Positions 43,682 to 51,350 are shown, counted from the stretch's first letter. The stretch: DNA of 64,000 nucleotides from CBDFKU01 sp965248975 (GCA_965248975.1 CBDFKU010000014.1:124001-188000); one strand, 5' to 3'. Program-made: numbers and translations. Notes: generated by a model not told the origin, from the letters alone.

Positions 43682-44644
43682 GTGGAGCAAGAATCGATCT
43701 ACGTAGGCATTGATGTAGCCAAGGCCCAGGTGGACGTCGCAGTCCGTCCTACGGACGACAGATGGGAGGTTTCCCATGACGAGACAGGAGTCCGGCAGCT
43801 GGTCTCCCAGCTGAAGGCCCTTGAACCGGTCATGGTGTTGCTGGAGGCTTCGGGCGGCTTGGAAGTGCCGCTGGTGGCTGCCTTGGCAGCCGACGCGGTG
43901 CCTGTGGTCGTCGTCAACCCCCGCCAGGTGCGGGACTTCGCCAGGGCCACCGGGAAGCTGGCCAAGACCGACGCTCTGGACGCGGCGGTTCTGGCTCACT
44001 TCGCCGAAGCGGTTCGTCCACCCGTGCGCCCTCTGCGAGACGCCGAGACCCAGGCCCTTAACTCCCTGGCTGCCCGCAGGCACCAGGTGATGACCATGCT
44101 GGTCTCGGAGAAGAACCGCTTGAGCGCCGCCGCCATCGCCGTCCGTCCCCGCATCGAGGCCCACATTGCATGGCTGGAGCGAGAGCTGGACGACCTGGAT
44201 GAGGGACTGCGGCAGACTCTCCGCCAGAGTCCCGTATGGCGAGAGAAGGATGACCTCCTGCGCACCGTTCCCGGCGTGGGAGAACAAGTCTCCATCTCTC
44301 TCCTGGCCTATCTGCCGGAGCTGGGCACGCTGGACCGCCGGCAGATCGCCGCCCTGGTAGGGGTGGCTCCCTTCAACCGGGACAGCGGCACCCTGCGGGG
44401 CAAACGCACCGTCTGGGGTGGACGCGCCCGCATCCGCGCCGCCCTGTACATGGGAGCGCTGGTTGCCAGTCGCTTCAACCCTGTTATCAGGGACTTCTAC
44501 CAGCGGCTGCTGGCCGCTGGTAAGCCCAAGAAGCTGGCCCTCACAGCCTGCATGCGCAAGCTGCTCGTTATCCTCAACTCCATGCTCAAGCATCGCTCAC
44601 CCTGGCGCGACCTGACTCCGGCAGTCGCCGGTCATTCCTCTTGA
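43682..44644 (+). CDS. IS110-family transposase (recombinase), copy 1
   Basis: 320 residues from GTG 43682 with AGGAGG upstream; longer in-frame readings run into the RNA-coding left end. The RuvC-like DEDD domain has YVGIDVAKAQVDVAV at the N-terminus and KLAKTDALDAAVLAHF near residue 100. The C-terminal Tnp domain has TVPGVGEQVSISLLAYLPEL and VGVAPFNRDSGTLRGKR, followed by the Ser-containing ALYMGALVASRFNP region used as nucleophile in IS110 recombinases. Protein identical to copy 2. Confidence 0.93.
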   Translation: MEQESIYVGIDVAKAQVDVAVRPTDDRWEVSHDETGVRQLVSQLKALEPVMVLLEASGGLEVPLVAALAADAVPVVVVNPRQVRDFARATGKLAKTDALDAAVLAHFAEAVRPPVRPLRDAETQALNSLAARRHQVMTMLVSEKNRLSAAAIAVRPRIEAHIAWLERELDDLDEGLRQTLRQSPVWREKDDLLRTVPGVGEQVSISLLAYLPELGTLDRRQIAALVGVAPFNRDSGTLRGKRTVWGGRARIRAALYMGALVASRFNPVIRDFYQRLLAAGKPKKLALTACMRKLLVILNSMLKHRSPWRDLTPAVAGHSS

Positions 44645-44647
44645 CTT

Positions 44648-45562
44648 TCAAGACAGTTGCTTTCTGCGTTGTAGGATCTCTTGCCGTCTTCCCTTGAGCA
44701 CGTCAGATGGTGTCACGTTGGCCAGGGCCTTGTGATAGCGCCGGTAGTTGTAGTAGCTGACGAACGCCGCGATAGCCGCATCGAGGTCAGAGGGCAACTC
44801 ATAGGGCACCTGGTTTACGTCCCGTTTGATGCTCTGGTGGTAGCGCTCCAGCTTCCCGTTGGTCTGAGGGTGGAAAGGGGTTTCCAGGATGTGCTTGATG
44901 CCAACCATACCCAGGTAGTCCCTGAATGCCCTCGAGACATAGCCCGGGCCGTTGTCACTCAGCAGCCTAGTGCGGTCTGTGACTGGAACTTGATCCATGC
45001 CGGTCCTGTCCACAGCATCCTGGACCACCTCGATGAAGGAGTCGGCCGTCATGTCTTCCTGGAGCCTGTGAGCCAGGATGAAGCGGGAGTAGTCGTCCAT
45101 CACGGTCACCAGGTAGTAGTAGCCCCAACCTACTACCCTGAAGTAGGAGGCGTCGGTGGCCCACATCTGGTGAGGGCCTGTGGTCTTGCGGTGGTACTCC
45201 TTACCCGCGGCCAGCTTCATCTCAGGCCTCTTCACCAGACCCTCCCTGCTCAGGATACGGTAGACACTCGACTCTGAGACACTGAAGCCCTGGTTGTCGG
45301 TGATCCACGCGGCCAGCTGACGGCAGCTCAGCTCCGGCATCTCTCTGGCTGCTGCGAGAACTGAGCGTTCTTCCCGAATGCTGAGACGGTTCCACGGGGG
45401 CTTGCCGCCTCCTGCATGGTCCTCAAGTCCTTGTTGGTCCTGGCGTCTGAGCCACCGGTAGTAGGTGCTCTTAGGGATACCCAACTCGCTGAGGGCCTTT
45501 CGTTTAGGGAGGGGAGACGAGGCTACTTCGGTAAGTACTTCTGCCTTCTCCACGGCGCTCAT
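44648..45562 (-). CDS. IS3 transposase OrfB, C-terminus replaced by IS110 insertion
   Basis: 304 residues. DDE catalytic residues are in MWATDASYFRV (Asp), RLLSDNGPGYVS (Asp) and TNGKLERYHQSIKR (Glu). The last codons and the stop lie inside IS110 copy 1. If the IS110 is removed, the frame continues about 26 residues further (EVKAKTIQNRRRYNRALREL) to a TGA beside the inverted repeat. The DDE core is intact, so partial activity is possible. ATGA overlap with orfA. Confidence 0.9.
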   Translation of the reverse strand: MSAVEKAEVLTEVASSPLPKRKALSELGIPKSTYYRWLRRQDQQGLEDHAGGGKPPWNRLSIREERSVLAAAREMPELSCRQLAAWITDNQGFSVSESSVYRILSREGLVKRPEMKLAAGKEYHRKTTGPHQMWATDASYFRVVGWGYYYLVTVMDDYSRFILAHRLQEDMTADSFIEVVQDAVDRTGMDQVPVTDRTRLLSDNGPGYVSRAFRDYLGMVGIKHILETPFHPQTNGKLERYHQSIKRDVNQVPYELPSDLDAAIAAFVSYYNYRRYHKALANVTPSDVLKGRRQEILQRRKQLS

Positions 45563-45966
45563 CCGCTGGTACCGGTAGCTTCCTGGGGCATGGGGATGGC
45601 CGTTTTTTTGAGACGGTACGCCTCCAGCGACAGATCGGCCACTAGCTCCTTGAGCTCCCCGTTCTCTCTCTTGAGCTGCCCTACCTCATGCTGAGTGGCG
45701 TCCCGCATCGTGTCGCGGGTCAACCTCTCCTTGCCCGCCTCCATGAACTCTTTGGTCCACGAGTAGTAGGAGTGGGGCTTGATCCCCTCCCGCCGGCACA
45801 GGTCGTTGACTGTGACCTCGCGGCGGAAGCCCTCCAGAACAATTCGGATCTTCTCTTCGGGGGTGTACTTACGTCGGGTAGCCGCCTTCACCGTGCGAAC
45901 GAAGGACCTCGTCTCCGCGCTCCGTTCCTCGGCGGCCTCTGCTTTGTCTACGTCTGACTGGGACAC
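45559..45966 (-). CDS. IS3 transposase OrfA (helix-turn-helix)
   Basis: 135 residues. RKYTPEEKIRIVLEGFRREV and NDLCRREGIKPHSYYSWTKEF form the HTH_Tnp_1 domain, followed by a leucine-zipper-like coiled coil (QLKRENGELKELVADLSLE). GTG 45966 is chosen because AAGGAGC lies just upstream; this ribosome site sits exactly at the IS110 copy 2 junction and is preserved after insertion. Confidence 0.88.
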   Translation of the reverse strand: MSQSDVDKAEAAEERSAETRSFVRTVKAATRRKYTPEEKIRIVLEGFRREVTVNDLCRREGIKPHSYYSWTKEFMEAGKERLTRDTMRDATQHEVGQLKRENGELKELVADLSLEAYRLKKTAIPMPQEATGTSG

Positions 45967-46015
45967 ATCTGCTCCTTGTATCTTGGTTTGGGTGTGTAAC
46001 AATCACTTCACTTAG

Positions 46016-46156
46016 GTGGATCGGGGTGCGGCAGACCGGTTTCTCCTTGGTTATGGAAGACCGCCAGAAAGCGAGGGTCGCCGCACCCCTTCCGAATAGA
46101 GCCCGAACAGTTGCCTGGGCCAACCAAGCCCGCATCTTGCAAGGACGGGCCAATAA
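46016..46156 (+). ncRNA. Predicted IS110 bridge RNA, copy 2
   Basis: Same sequence and fold as in copy 1. Guide segments are CTCCT (46043-46047), CAGAAAG (46065-46071), ACAGTTGC (46107-46114) and TGCAAG (46138-46143). Confidence 0.75.
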
Positions 46157-46172
46157 TTCGCAGGAGGTGCTC

Positions 46173-47135
46173 GTGGAGCAAGAATCGATCTACGTAGGCA
46201 TTGATGTAGCCAAGGCCCAGGTGGACGTCGCAGTCCGTCCTACGGACGACAGATGGGAGGTTTCCCATGACGAGACAGGAGTCCGGCAGCTGGTCTCCCA
46301 GCTGAAGGCCCTTGAACCGGTCATGGTGTTGCTGGAGGCTTCGGGCGGCTTGGAAGTGCCGCTGGTGGCTGCCTTGGCAGCCGACGCGGTGCCTGTGGTC
46401 GTCGTCAACCCCCGCCAGGTGCGGGACTTCGCCAGGGCCACCGGGAAGCTGGCCAAGACCGACGCTCTGGACGCGGCGGTTCTGGCTCACTTCGCCGAAG
46501 CGGTTCGTCCACCCGTGCGCCCTCTGCGAGACGCCGAGACCCAGGCCCTTAACTCCCTGGCTGCCCGCAGGCACCAGGTGATGACCATGCTGGTCTCGGA
46601 GAAGAACCGCTTGAGCGCCGCCGCCATCGCCGTCCGCCCCCGCATCGAGGCCCACATTGCATGGCTGGAGCGAGAGCTGGACGACCTGGATGAGGGACTG
46701 CGGCAGACTCTCCGCCAGAGTCCCGTATGGCGAGAGAAGGATGACCTCCTGCGCACCGTTCCCGGCGTGGGAGAACAAGTCTCCATCTCTCTCCTGGCCT
46801 ATCTGCCGGAGCTGGGCACGCTGGACCGCCGGCAGATCGCCGCCCTGGTAGGGGTGGCTCCCTTCAACCGGGACAGCGGCACCCTGCGGGGCAAACGCAC
46901 CGTCTGGGGTGGACGCGCCCGCATCCGCGCCGCCCTGTACATGGGAGCGCTGGTTGCCAGTCGCTTCAACCCTGTTATCAGGGACTTCTACCAGCGGCTG
47001 CTGGCCGCTGGTAAGCCCAAGAAGCTGGCCCTCACAGCCTGCATGCGCAAGCTGCTCGTTATCCTCAACTCCATGCTCAAGCATCGCTCACCCTGGCGCG
47101 ACCTGACTCCGGCAGTCGCCGGTCATTCCTCTTGA
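46173..47135 (+). CDS. IS110-family transposase (recombinase), copy 2
   Basis: 320 residues, identical in protein sequence to copy 1, with the same GTG start and ribosome site. DEDD motif YVGIDVAKAQVDV and the C-terminal TVPGVGEQVSI region are intact. The near identity of both copies suggests that one gave rise to the other in this locus, since both sit in the same IS3 element at matching target motifs. Confidence 0.93.
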   Translation: MEQESIYVGIDVAKAQVDVAVRPTDDRWEVSHDETGVRQLVSQLKALEPVMVLLEASGGLEVPLVAALAADAVPVVVVNPRQVRDFARATGKLAKTDALDAAVLAHFAEAVRPPVRPLRDAETQALNSLAARRHQVMTMLVSEKNRLSAAAIAVRPRIEAHIAWLERELDDLDEGLRQTLRQSPVWREKDDLLRTVPGVGEQVSISLLAYLPELGTLDRRQIAALVGVAPFNRDSGTLRGKRTVWGGRARIRAALYMGALVASRFNPVIRDFYQRLLAAGKPKKLALTACMRKLLVILNSMLKHRSPWRDLTPAVAGHSS

Positions 47136-47254
47136 CTTTCAAGACAGTTGCTTTCTGTGGGTAACTCTACCCTCACTTCAGGAGCTCTCGCCACCCTCCA
47201 AACTCTCGGGTTTTCTTACCCTCCGATGTGTCCCATTATCGCTGACGGCCTACA

Positions 47255-47430
47255 CTCGCGGCGGAAGCCCTCCAGAACAATTCGGATCTTCTCTTCGGGG
47301 GTGTACTTACGTCGGGTAGCCGCCTTCACCGTGCGAACGAAGGACCTCGTCTCCGCGCTCCGTTCCTCGGCGGCCTCTGCTTTGTCTACGTCTGACTGGG
47401 ACACATCTGCTCCTTTCTGTGGGTAACTCT
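47255..47430 (-). mobile_element. Partial second IS3 copy with an unoccupied IS110 target
   Basis: 47255-47413 equals 45817-45975 (start of orfA), and 47414-47430 equals 47152-47168, so the fragment keeps the IS3 leader as it was before IS110 insertion. It is cut at both ends: one side abuts the right end of the other IS3, the other side abuts the truncated methyltransferase gene. Confidence 0.85.
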
Positions 47431-47828
47431 TCGATGAAAAGCCACCCGCCTTGCTTCAACGAATCAGTCAATTTCTTCAATACGACTTCCCATTCTTTTA
47501 GATGTAGCAAGACATATCGGGCATGAATCAAGTCGTAACAATTTATCTCTAGATCTTCATTCACGATGTCGTGACGGCGGACCACGATATTTGGTAAAAC
47601 GATAGCTTCTAATAACCGCGTATCCAAGTCGGTAGCTACCACATGCCCGGCGGTTCCTACTCGTTGGCACAGCCATTCTGCTATAGTTCCTCCACCGCCC
47701 CCTACCTCAAGGCATCGCCACCCGCCGGATACGCCGATTTCTTCCAGGTAACGGATGGTGTAGGCGTCTCGTTCGCGTTCGAACGCACCAGGCTTCTCGT
47801 CGATCAGAGTGTTTCCGACGGTTCCCAT
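47431..47828 (-). pseudogene. SAM-dependent methyltransferase, 3'-truncated by IS3 fragment
   Basis: About 132 residues of a class I methyltransferase: GGWRCLEVGGGGGTIAEWL (motif I), HVVATDLDTRLLE (motif II acid), CYDLIHARYVLLHL (motif IV region) and LKQGGWLFIEELP (motif VI). The frame then runs into the partial IS3 copy, so roughly the C-terminal half is lost. It resembles small-molecule methyltransferases of the UbiE type. Non-functional unless the truncated fold retains activity. Confidence 0.8.
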
Positions 47829-47994
47829 CTTTCTGACTCCTTCTACCTTGTTTTTTGGACCGAGCTTGCTTAGTGATTGCTCTTCACTGTGATGTTACGC
47901 CCAAAGGTCGCAGGGCGTCATCAGCCGATCTGCCGATTCCAAGCGGGGATAAAAGTAGGATGCTGGGCTCGTCCATTCTACCGATGCCACCATA

Positions 47995-48019
47995 TGTAGG
48001 GCGTCAGCGATAATGGGAC
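47995..48019. repeat. Solitary IS3-type terminal repeat
   Basis: 25 bases matching the right terminal repeat of the IS3 element (47230-47254, reversed) with one mismatch. No IS3 interior follows, so it is an isolated end or a relic. From the methyltransferase start (47828) to the next gene (48365) no other supported feature is seen; a 118-codon minus frame covers the repeat and is probably spurious. Confidence 0.6.
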
Positions 48020-48364
48020 TGCGATAATCTTTCCCGGGACACCTCGGCTCGGGTCTGAACCGTAATGGGACCGGCGCAGTGCCTTTGATTTGATCTGTCG
48101 ACGTTCGGATCGTGAGTTCAGCGTTGCATAGGTACTTAGCCACCGTTAACGCCGGAAGTCTATACACCGTCGTATACGTACCGGTTGTGGTGGGATCCTT
48201 TCCAGGCGCCAACAGGGCACCCCAAAAGCCTGGCGGCTGCTCAGCCGACACCGTGGCGCGGCAGTTTGCTCCAGACTAACCATCCCATCGTCCCGCACCA
48301 GCCATGCCAGCAGGTCCGTGGTATATTTACTTACCTATACTCTACCCACGGGGAGGCGGCGAAA

Positions 48365-49363
48365 ATGGCGGTCCAGCAGGGGGTGGCCATTGTGAGCACG
48401 GATGTCCAAGAGTATACCCGGCAAGTACGGATGCTAGACGAAGCTGGGGTGGCCATGATCGGGTGTGGGGACTCCCAGGCCCTCTACCACGAGCAGTTCA
48501 TCCGCTGCGCCCTGGCAGCGGAGCACAGCCACCGTGCCAGGGTAGGTACCTGGATCACCAATCCCATCACCCGGCACCCCGCCGTCACGGCGGCGGCCAT
48601 CGCCACCGTGGACGACATCGCTCCCGGCCGGGCCTTTCTGGGTGTGGGCACAGGGGATTCCACCGTGTACAATGCCAGCCTGCGCCCTACCTCACTGGCC
48701 ACGCTGGAGCGGTTCATCCACACCGTCCGCCAGCTACACCAGGATGGGGCCTCCCAATGGCAGGGTGGTGCTTGCTATCTCGCCTGGGCCCAGCGCCGTA
48801 TCCCCATCGGCATGGCCGTATCCGGCCCTCGGGCGATGCGGATGGCGGGAAGGCTGGCGGACATCGTCTGGGTATGCTTCGGGCTCCAGGAGGAGGAGAT
48901 CGCCCTGGCCAAGCGGTACCTGGAGGAGGGAGCGCGGGAGGCGGGCCGGGCTCTATCGGACATAGACCTGTGGTGGATGGTGCAGTTCAACATGGCCGAG
49001 AGCAGGGAAGCGGCGCTGGAGCCCATCAAGGCCAACCTGGCCAGCTCCGGCCACATCATCTTCAGATACGGGTTGGAGGGGAAAGCGGTGCCTCCCCGGT
49101 ACCAGGAGCAGGCCCGGGAGCTGGCAAAGAGGTATCAACCCATCCAGCACTTCTCCAACGTTGGCTTGACCGACGAGCTGGGGCTGACCGAGTACCTGGC
49201 CGAAAGGCTGTCCATTTTGGGGACTCCCCAGGAGTGCATCCAGCGCATCAAGGCCCTGGAGGCCCAGGGAGTGGACCGTCTCTTCTTCTATACGGCCCTA
49301 CCCGACAAAGACCGTCTTTTCCACCAGCTGGCCAACGAGGTGATTCCCGCAGTGGGGGGATGA
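48365..49363 (+). CDS. LLM-class flavin-dependent oxidoreductase (methylene-H4MPT-reductase-like)
   Basis: 332 residues from ATG 48365 with GGGGAGG upstream. Luciferase-like TIM barrel: AAATVDDIAPGR-type segment (here AAAIATVDDIAPGRAFLGVGTGDS) is the hallmark of F420/FMN enzymes near methylenetetrahydromethanopterin reductase; IPIGMAVSGPRAMRMAGRLAD binds the cofactor phosphate, and the C-terminus has LGTPQECIQRIKAL. Carried as cargo in the integrated element, followed by an amidohydrolase relic, so it may come from a broken catabolic operon. Confidence 0.85.
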   Translation: MAVQQGVAIVSTDVQEYTRQVRMLDEAGVAMIGCGDSQALYHEQFIRCALAAEHSHRARVGTWITNPITRHPAVTAAAIATVDDIAPGRAFLGVGTGDSTVYNASLRPTSLATLERFIHTVRQLHQDGASQWQGGACYLAWAQRRIPIGMAVSGPRAMRMAGRLADIVWVCFGLQEEEIALAKRYLEEGAREAGRALSDIDLWWMVQFNMAESREAALEPIKANLASSGHIIFRYGLEGKAVPPRYQEQARELAKRYQPIQHFSNVGLTDELGLTEYLAERLSILGTPQECIQRIKALEAQGVDRLFFYTALPDKDRLFHQLANEVIPAVGG

Positions 49364-49524
49364 CGACGGCTAAAGCCCGCGTTGGGGCATGACATAGTGC
49401 TAGAGCTGAGCCTTAATGTCGATTGGTGGCTGTGTCTTTGCCTGTTGGCAGATAGCCGCGCCACCTAACCGAGGCGGCCGTTGTCTCGGCTTATTTACAC
49501 ACTGTTGACGAAAGGGGTAATACG

Positions 49525-49806
49525 ATAGCGACTCAGACTCCCGCAATTGACTCACAGGTACATGCCTACGAAAGGAATCGTCCCGAGCGTCCTTGGAGTG
49601 GAACCTTGGTGGGTCCGGATGAGGTTACCGGGGACGACATGGTGGCAGCGATGGACGCGGTCGCCGTCGACGGGGCTTTGCTGGTTTCGCCTTTCAGGAT
49701 GTATCGCTACGATGCCAGCTATGCACTCGAGGTATACTCGAAATATCCAGGCCGGTTCGCCCTGATCAAGCCGGAGGCGGAAGACCTTCTATGCGAAGAC
49801 ACGTAG
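49525..49806 (+). pseudogene. Amidohydrolase (family 2) N-terminal fragment fused into the integrase 5' region
   Basis: The frame reads IDSQVHAYERNRPERPW, then TGDDMVAAMDAVAVDGALLV and YALEVYSKYPGRFALIKP, the N-terminal third of a metal-dependent amidohydrolase. The initiation codon position holds ATA instead of ATG, with AAAGGGG before it. Homology stops near 49772; beyond that the bases encode, in another frame, integrase residues (RRRKTFYAKTRREVKEQL). Both start and end are lost. Confidence 0.7.
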
Positions 49807-49822
49807 GGAAGTCAAGGAGCAA

Positions 49823-50809
49823 TTGACCAGGGCCCTCAGTGACCATCAGAAGGCTCTACCCGTTACGTCCGACAGGTTGACCACCGGGCAGTTCCTTAAT
49901 AGCTGGTTGGTGGACTCGGTTAAGGCCGCTGTCCGGCCGCGGACGTTCCAATCGTACACAGAGCTGGTACGGGTCCACCTGGGCCCGGGTCTTGGCCACA
50001 TTCCCTTGGCCAAGTTGACTCCCGAGGACGTTGAAAAGATTATCAACAGGAAACTGGCTAGTGGCCTGTCTCCAAGGCGGGTCCAGTACATCCACGCTGT
50101 CCTACGCCGGGCACTGGTCCTAGCCGAGAAGCGAGGCAAAGTGGCTCGGAACGTAGCCAAGCTCGTTTCCGCCCCAAGAGTAGAACAAGTTGAGATCGAG
50201 CCATTCACCCCAGAAGAGGCCAGGGCTTTCATCCAGGCCATCCACGGCGAGAGGCTTGAAGCTCTCTACATGCTGGCCATCGCCACCGGCTTACGGCAGG
50301 CCGAAGTCCTGGGCCTGTCGTGGAGTGACATTGACCTGGAAGAGGGACAACTCACGGTCCGGACGACTCTTCAACGTATCAACGGAGAATTCCATTTCCT
50401 AGAGCCCAAGACGGCGAGGAGCCGCCGGACACTTGCTTTCCCCGAGATGGTAGTGGATGCACTGCGAGCTCACTGGGGTCGCCAGATAGAGGAGATGCTG
50501 GAGGCCGGCACAGAGTGGGAGGAGTCGGGGCTGGTATTCACCACCCCGACCGGTGGGCCACTGAGCGATTGGGTAGTGCGGGATAGGTTCTACCGCATCC
50601 TTGAAGGCGCTGGCCTGCGCCGTCAGAGGTTCCATGATTTGAGGCACGCCTGCGCTAGCTTGATGATCGCTCAGGGGACGCAGTCGCGGGAGGTGATGGA
50701 GACATTAGGTCACAGCACCATCGTTATGACTCTCAACCGATACGCGCATATCTTCCAAGAAGCCCAGAGAGAGACCGCTAAGAAAATGGGGCAAATCCTC
50801 ACGGGCTAA
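49823..50809 (+). CDS. Tyrosine recombinase (phage-type integrase), N-terminally truncated
   Basis: 328 residues from TTG 49823 (AAGGAG upstream). A SAM-like core-binding domain occupies about 20-105 and the catalytic domain follows with Arg in TGLRQAEVLG (155), HDLRHACAS (270-274), LGHS (295) and the nucleophile Tyr in NRYAHIF (306). In the same frame, codons upstream of the start read KTFYAKTRREVKEQL, the end of the normal arm-binding domain, up to a junction near 49772, so that domain is missing. Catalytic residues are intact. Lies 109 bases from the tRNA-Leu attachment site. Confidence 0.9.
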   Translation: MTRALSDHQKALPVTSDRLTTGQFLNSWLVDSVKAAVRPRTFQSYTELVRVHLGPGLGHIPLAKLTPEDVEKIINRKLASGLSPRRVQYIHAVLRRALVLAEKRGKVARNVAKLVSAPRVEQVEIEPFTPEEARAFIQAIHGERLEALYMLAIATGLRQAEVLGLSWSDIDLEEGQLTVRTTLQRINGEFHFLEPKTARSRRTLAFPEMVVDALRAHWGRQIEEMLEAGTEWEESGLVFTTPTGGPLSDWVVRDRFYRILEGAGLRRQRFHDLRHACASLMIAQGTQSREVMETLGHSTIVMTLNRYAHIFQEAQRETAKKMGQILTG

Positions 50810-50826
50810 GGTTGTTTCAAACCCCG

Positions 50827-50848
50827 TGGCTGTCAACTTGGCTGTCAA
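50827..50848. repeat. Right paired repeat, likely integrase arm site
   Basis: 22 bases identical to 40035-40056, made of two TGGCTGTCAA units, between the integrase stop and the attachment site. Confidence 0.6.
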
Positions 50849-50870
50849 AACGCGAACATCGCCAGCAACG

Positions 50871-50902
50871 CAGGCCCCTGAAATCCCTCAGGGGCCTGTT
50901 TT
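50871..50902 (+). terminator. Rho-independent terminator after the integrase
   Basis: Perfect 11-bp stem CAGGCCCCTGA/TCAGGGGCCTG (50871-50881, 50888-50898), 6-base loop, then TTTT. Confidence 0.85.
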
Positions 50903-50917
50903 CGTAGCTAAAACGGT

Positions 50918-50974
50918 TGGTGCCGAGGGAGGGATTCGAACCCACACGCCCGCAAAGGCAGCGGATTTTAAGTC
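50918..50974. repeat. attR: 57-bp repeat within tRNA-Leu(TAA)
   Basis: Equals the attL copy at 39874-39930 with one mismatch; here it is part of the complete tRNA gene. Confidence 0.9.
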
Positions 50975-51003
50975 CGCCGCGTCTACCATTCCGCCACCCC
51001 GGC
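50918..51003 (-). tRNA. tRNA-Leu (anticodon TAA), CCA encoded, integration target
   Basis: 86 nt with acceptor stem GCCGGGG/CCTCGGC (one G-U), encoded CCA, and anticodon stem GCGGA/TCCGC around CTTAAAA, giving TAA (UUA/UUG leucine). Its 3' half was used for integration and has been rebuilt by the element's end. Confidence 0.96.
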
Positions 51004-51029
51004 CACCTGTACTGTCACGACAGAAAGTT

Positions 51030-51073
51030 GGGCGCAGGAAGGAGGTACATCTTTCGTTCTCCTTCCTGCGCCC
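51030..51073 (-). other. Long perfect hairpin between tRNA genes
   Basis: A 15-bp perfect stem (51030-51044 with 51059-51073) and a 14-base loop, between tRNA-Cys and tRNA-Leu(TAA) on their transcript. No proper U tract follows on the minus strand, so it may be a processing or stability element more than a terminator. Confidence 0.55.
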
Positions 51074-51085
51074 ATAAGGTCAGTT

Positions 51086-51161
51086 TGGAGGCGACGGGCG
51101 GATTCGAACCGCCGAATAGAGGTTTTGCAGACCTCCGCCTTAACCACTTGGCTACGTCGCC
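51086..51161 (-). tRNA. tRNA-Cys (anticodon GCA), CCA encoded
   Basis: 76 nt. Acceptor stem GGCGACG/CGTCGCC, discriminator U as usual for tRNA-Cys, encoded CCA, anticodon stem GAGGT/ACCTC around CTGCAAA giving GCA. Confidence 0.96.
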
Positions 51162-51175
51162 GTGTCCGGGTTCCA

Positions 51176-51262
51176 TGGTGCCGAGGGCGGGATTTGAACC
51201 CACACAGGCTTACGCCCACCACCCCCTCAAGATGGCGTGTCTACCAGTTCCACCACCTCGGC
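51176..51262 (-). tRNA. tRNA-Leu (anticodon GAG), CCA encoded
   Basis: 87 nt class II tRNA. Acceptor stem GCCGAGG/CCTCGGC, encoded CCA, anticodon stem CCATC/GGTGG around TTGAGGG giving GAG. First of three tRNAs on the minus strand; the third is the element's integration target. Confidence 0.96.
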
Positions 51263-51350
51263 ACTAAGCACTAATATTTTACCACATCCCGAGGGCCGAT
51301 TCTAAGGGGTGTACTCGTCCGGAGCCTTACCGGGGCTTCGATGGGCGCTC

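Larger units (their letters stand above)
43485..44660 (+). mobile_element. IS110-family insertion sequence, copy 1 (1176 bp)
   Basis: Boundaries come from comparison with copy 2 and with an unoccupied target at 47409-47420. Flanks are CTC-CT at the left and CT-TTCTG at the right, so a CT core stands at both ends. No terminal inverted repeat and no target duplication beyond the core, as expected for IS110. It interrupts the 3' end of IS3 orfB. It differs from copy 2 by one silent base (T44146), so transposition was recent. Confidence 0.9.
45976..47151 (+). mobile_element. IS110-family insertion sequence, copy 2 (1176 bp)
   Basis: Same length as copy 1 with a single base difference. It is inserted in the IS3 leader just before orfA: left flank CTC-CT, right flank CT-TTCTGTGGG. 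The second, partial IS3 copy at 47255-47430 keeps this site uninterrupted, which fixes the junctions to within one base. Confidence 0.92.
43357..47254 (-). mobile_element. IS3-family element interrupted by two IS110 copies
   Basis: Ends carry imperfect inverted repeats: TGTTAGC...CAGC..A.TGGGACACAT at 43357-43385 and its partner TGTAGGC...CAGC..A.TGGGACACAT read backwards from 47254. Removing both IS110 copies leaves about 1.55 kb with orfA and a full orfB, normal for IS3. No clear target duplication is visible: the right end directly abuts a partial second IS3 copy. Confidence 0.75.
39874..50974. mobile_element. Integrated element of about 11 kb in tRNA-Leu(TAA)
   Basis: Bounded by a 57-bp direct repeat with one mismatch, equal to the 3' half of tRNA-Leu(TAA). 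The complete tRNA gene is kept at the right end beside a tyrosine integrase gene, and only the 3' half remains at the left. Identical 22-bp paired repeats lie 104 bp inside the left copy and 69 bp inside the right copy, as arm-type sites would. Contents: broken DUF2075 gene, two small genes, IS3 with two IS110 insertions, partial IS3, methyltransferase fragment, oxidoreductase, amidohydrolase fragment, integrase. The truncated integrase and many fragments indicate a decayed element. Confidence 0.85.

Noticed and set aside
47895..48251. 118-codon minus frame
   Set aside because: It covers the solitary IS3 end, has no recognised motif and no good ribosome site.
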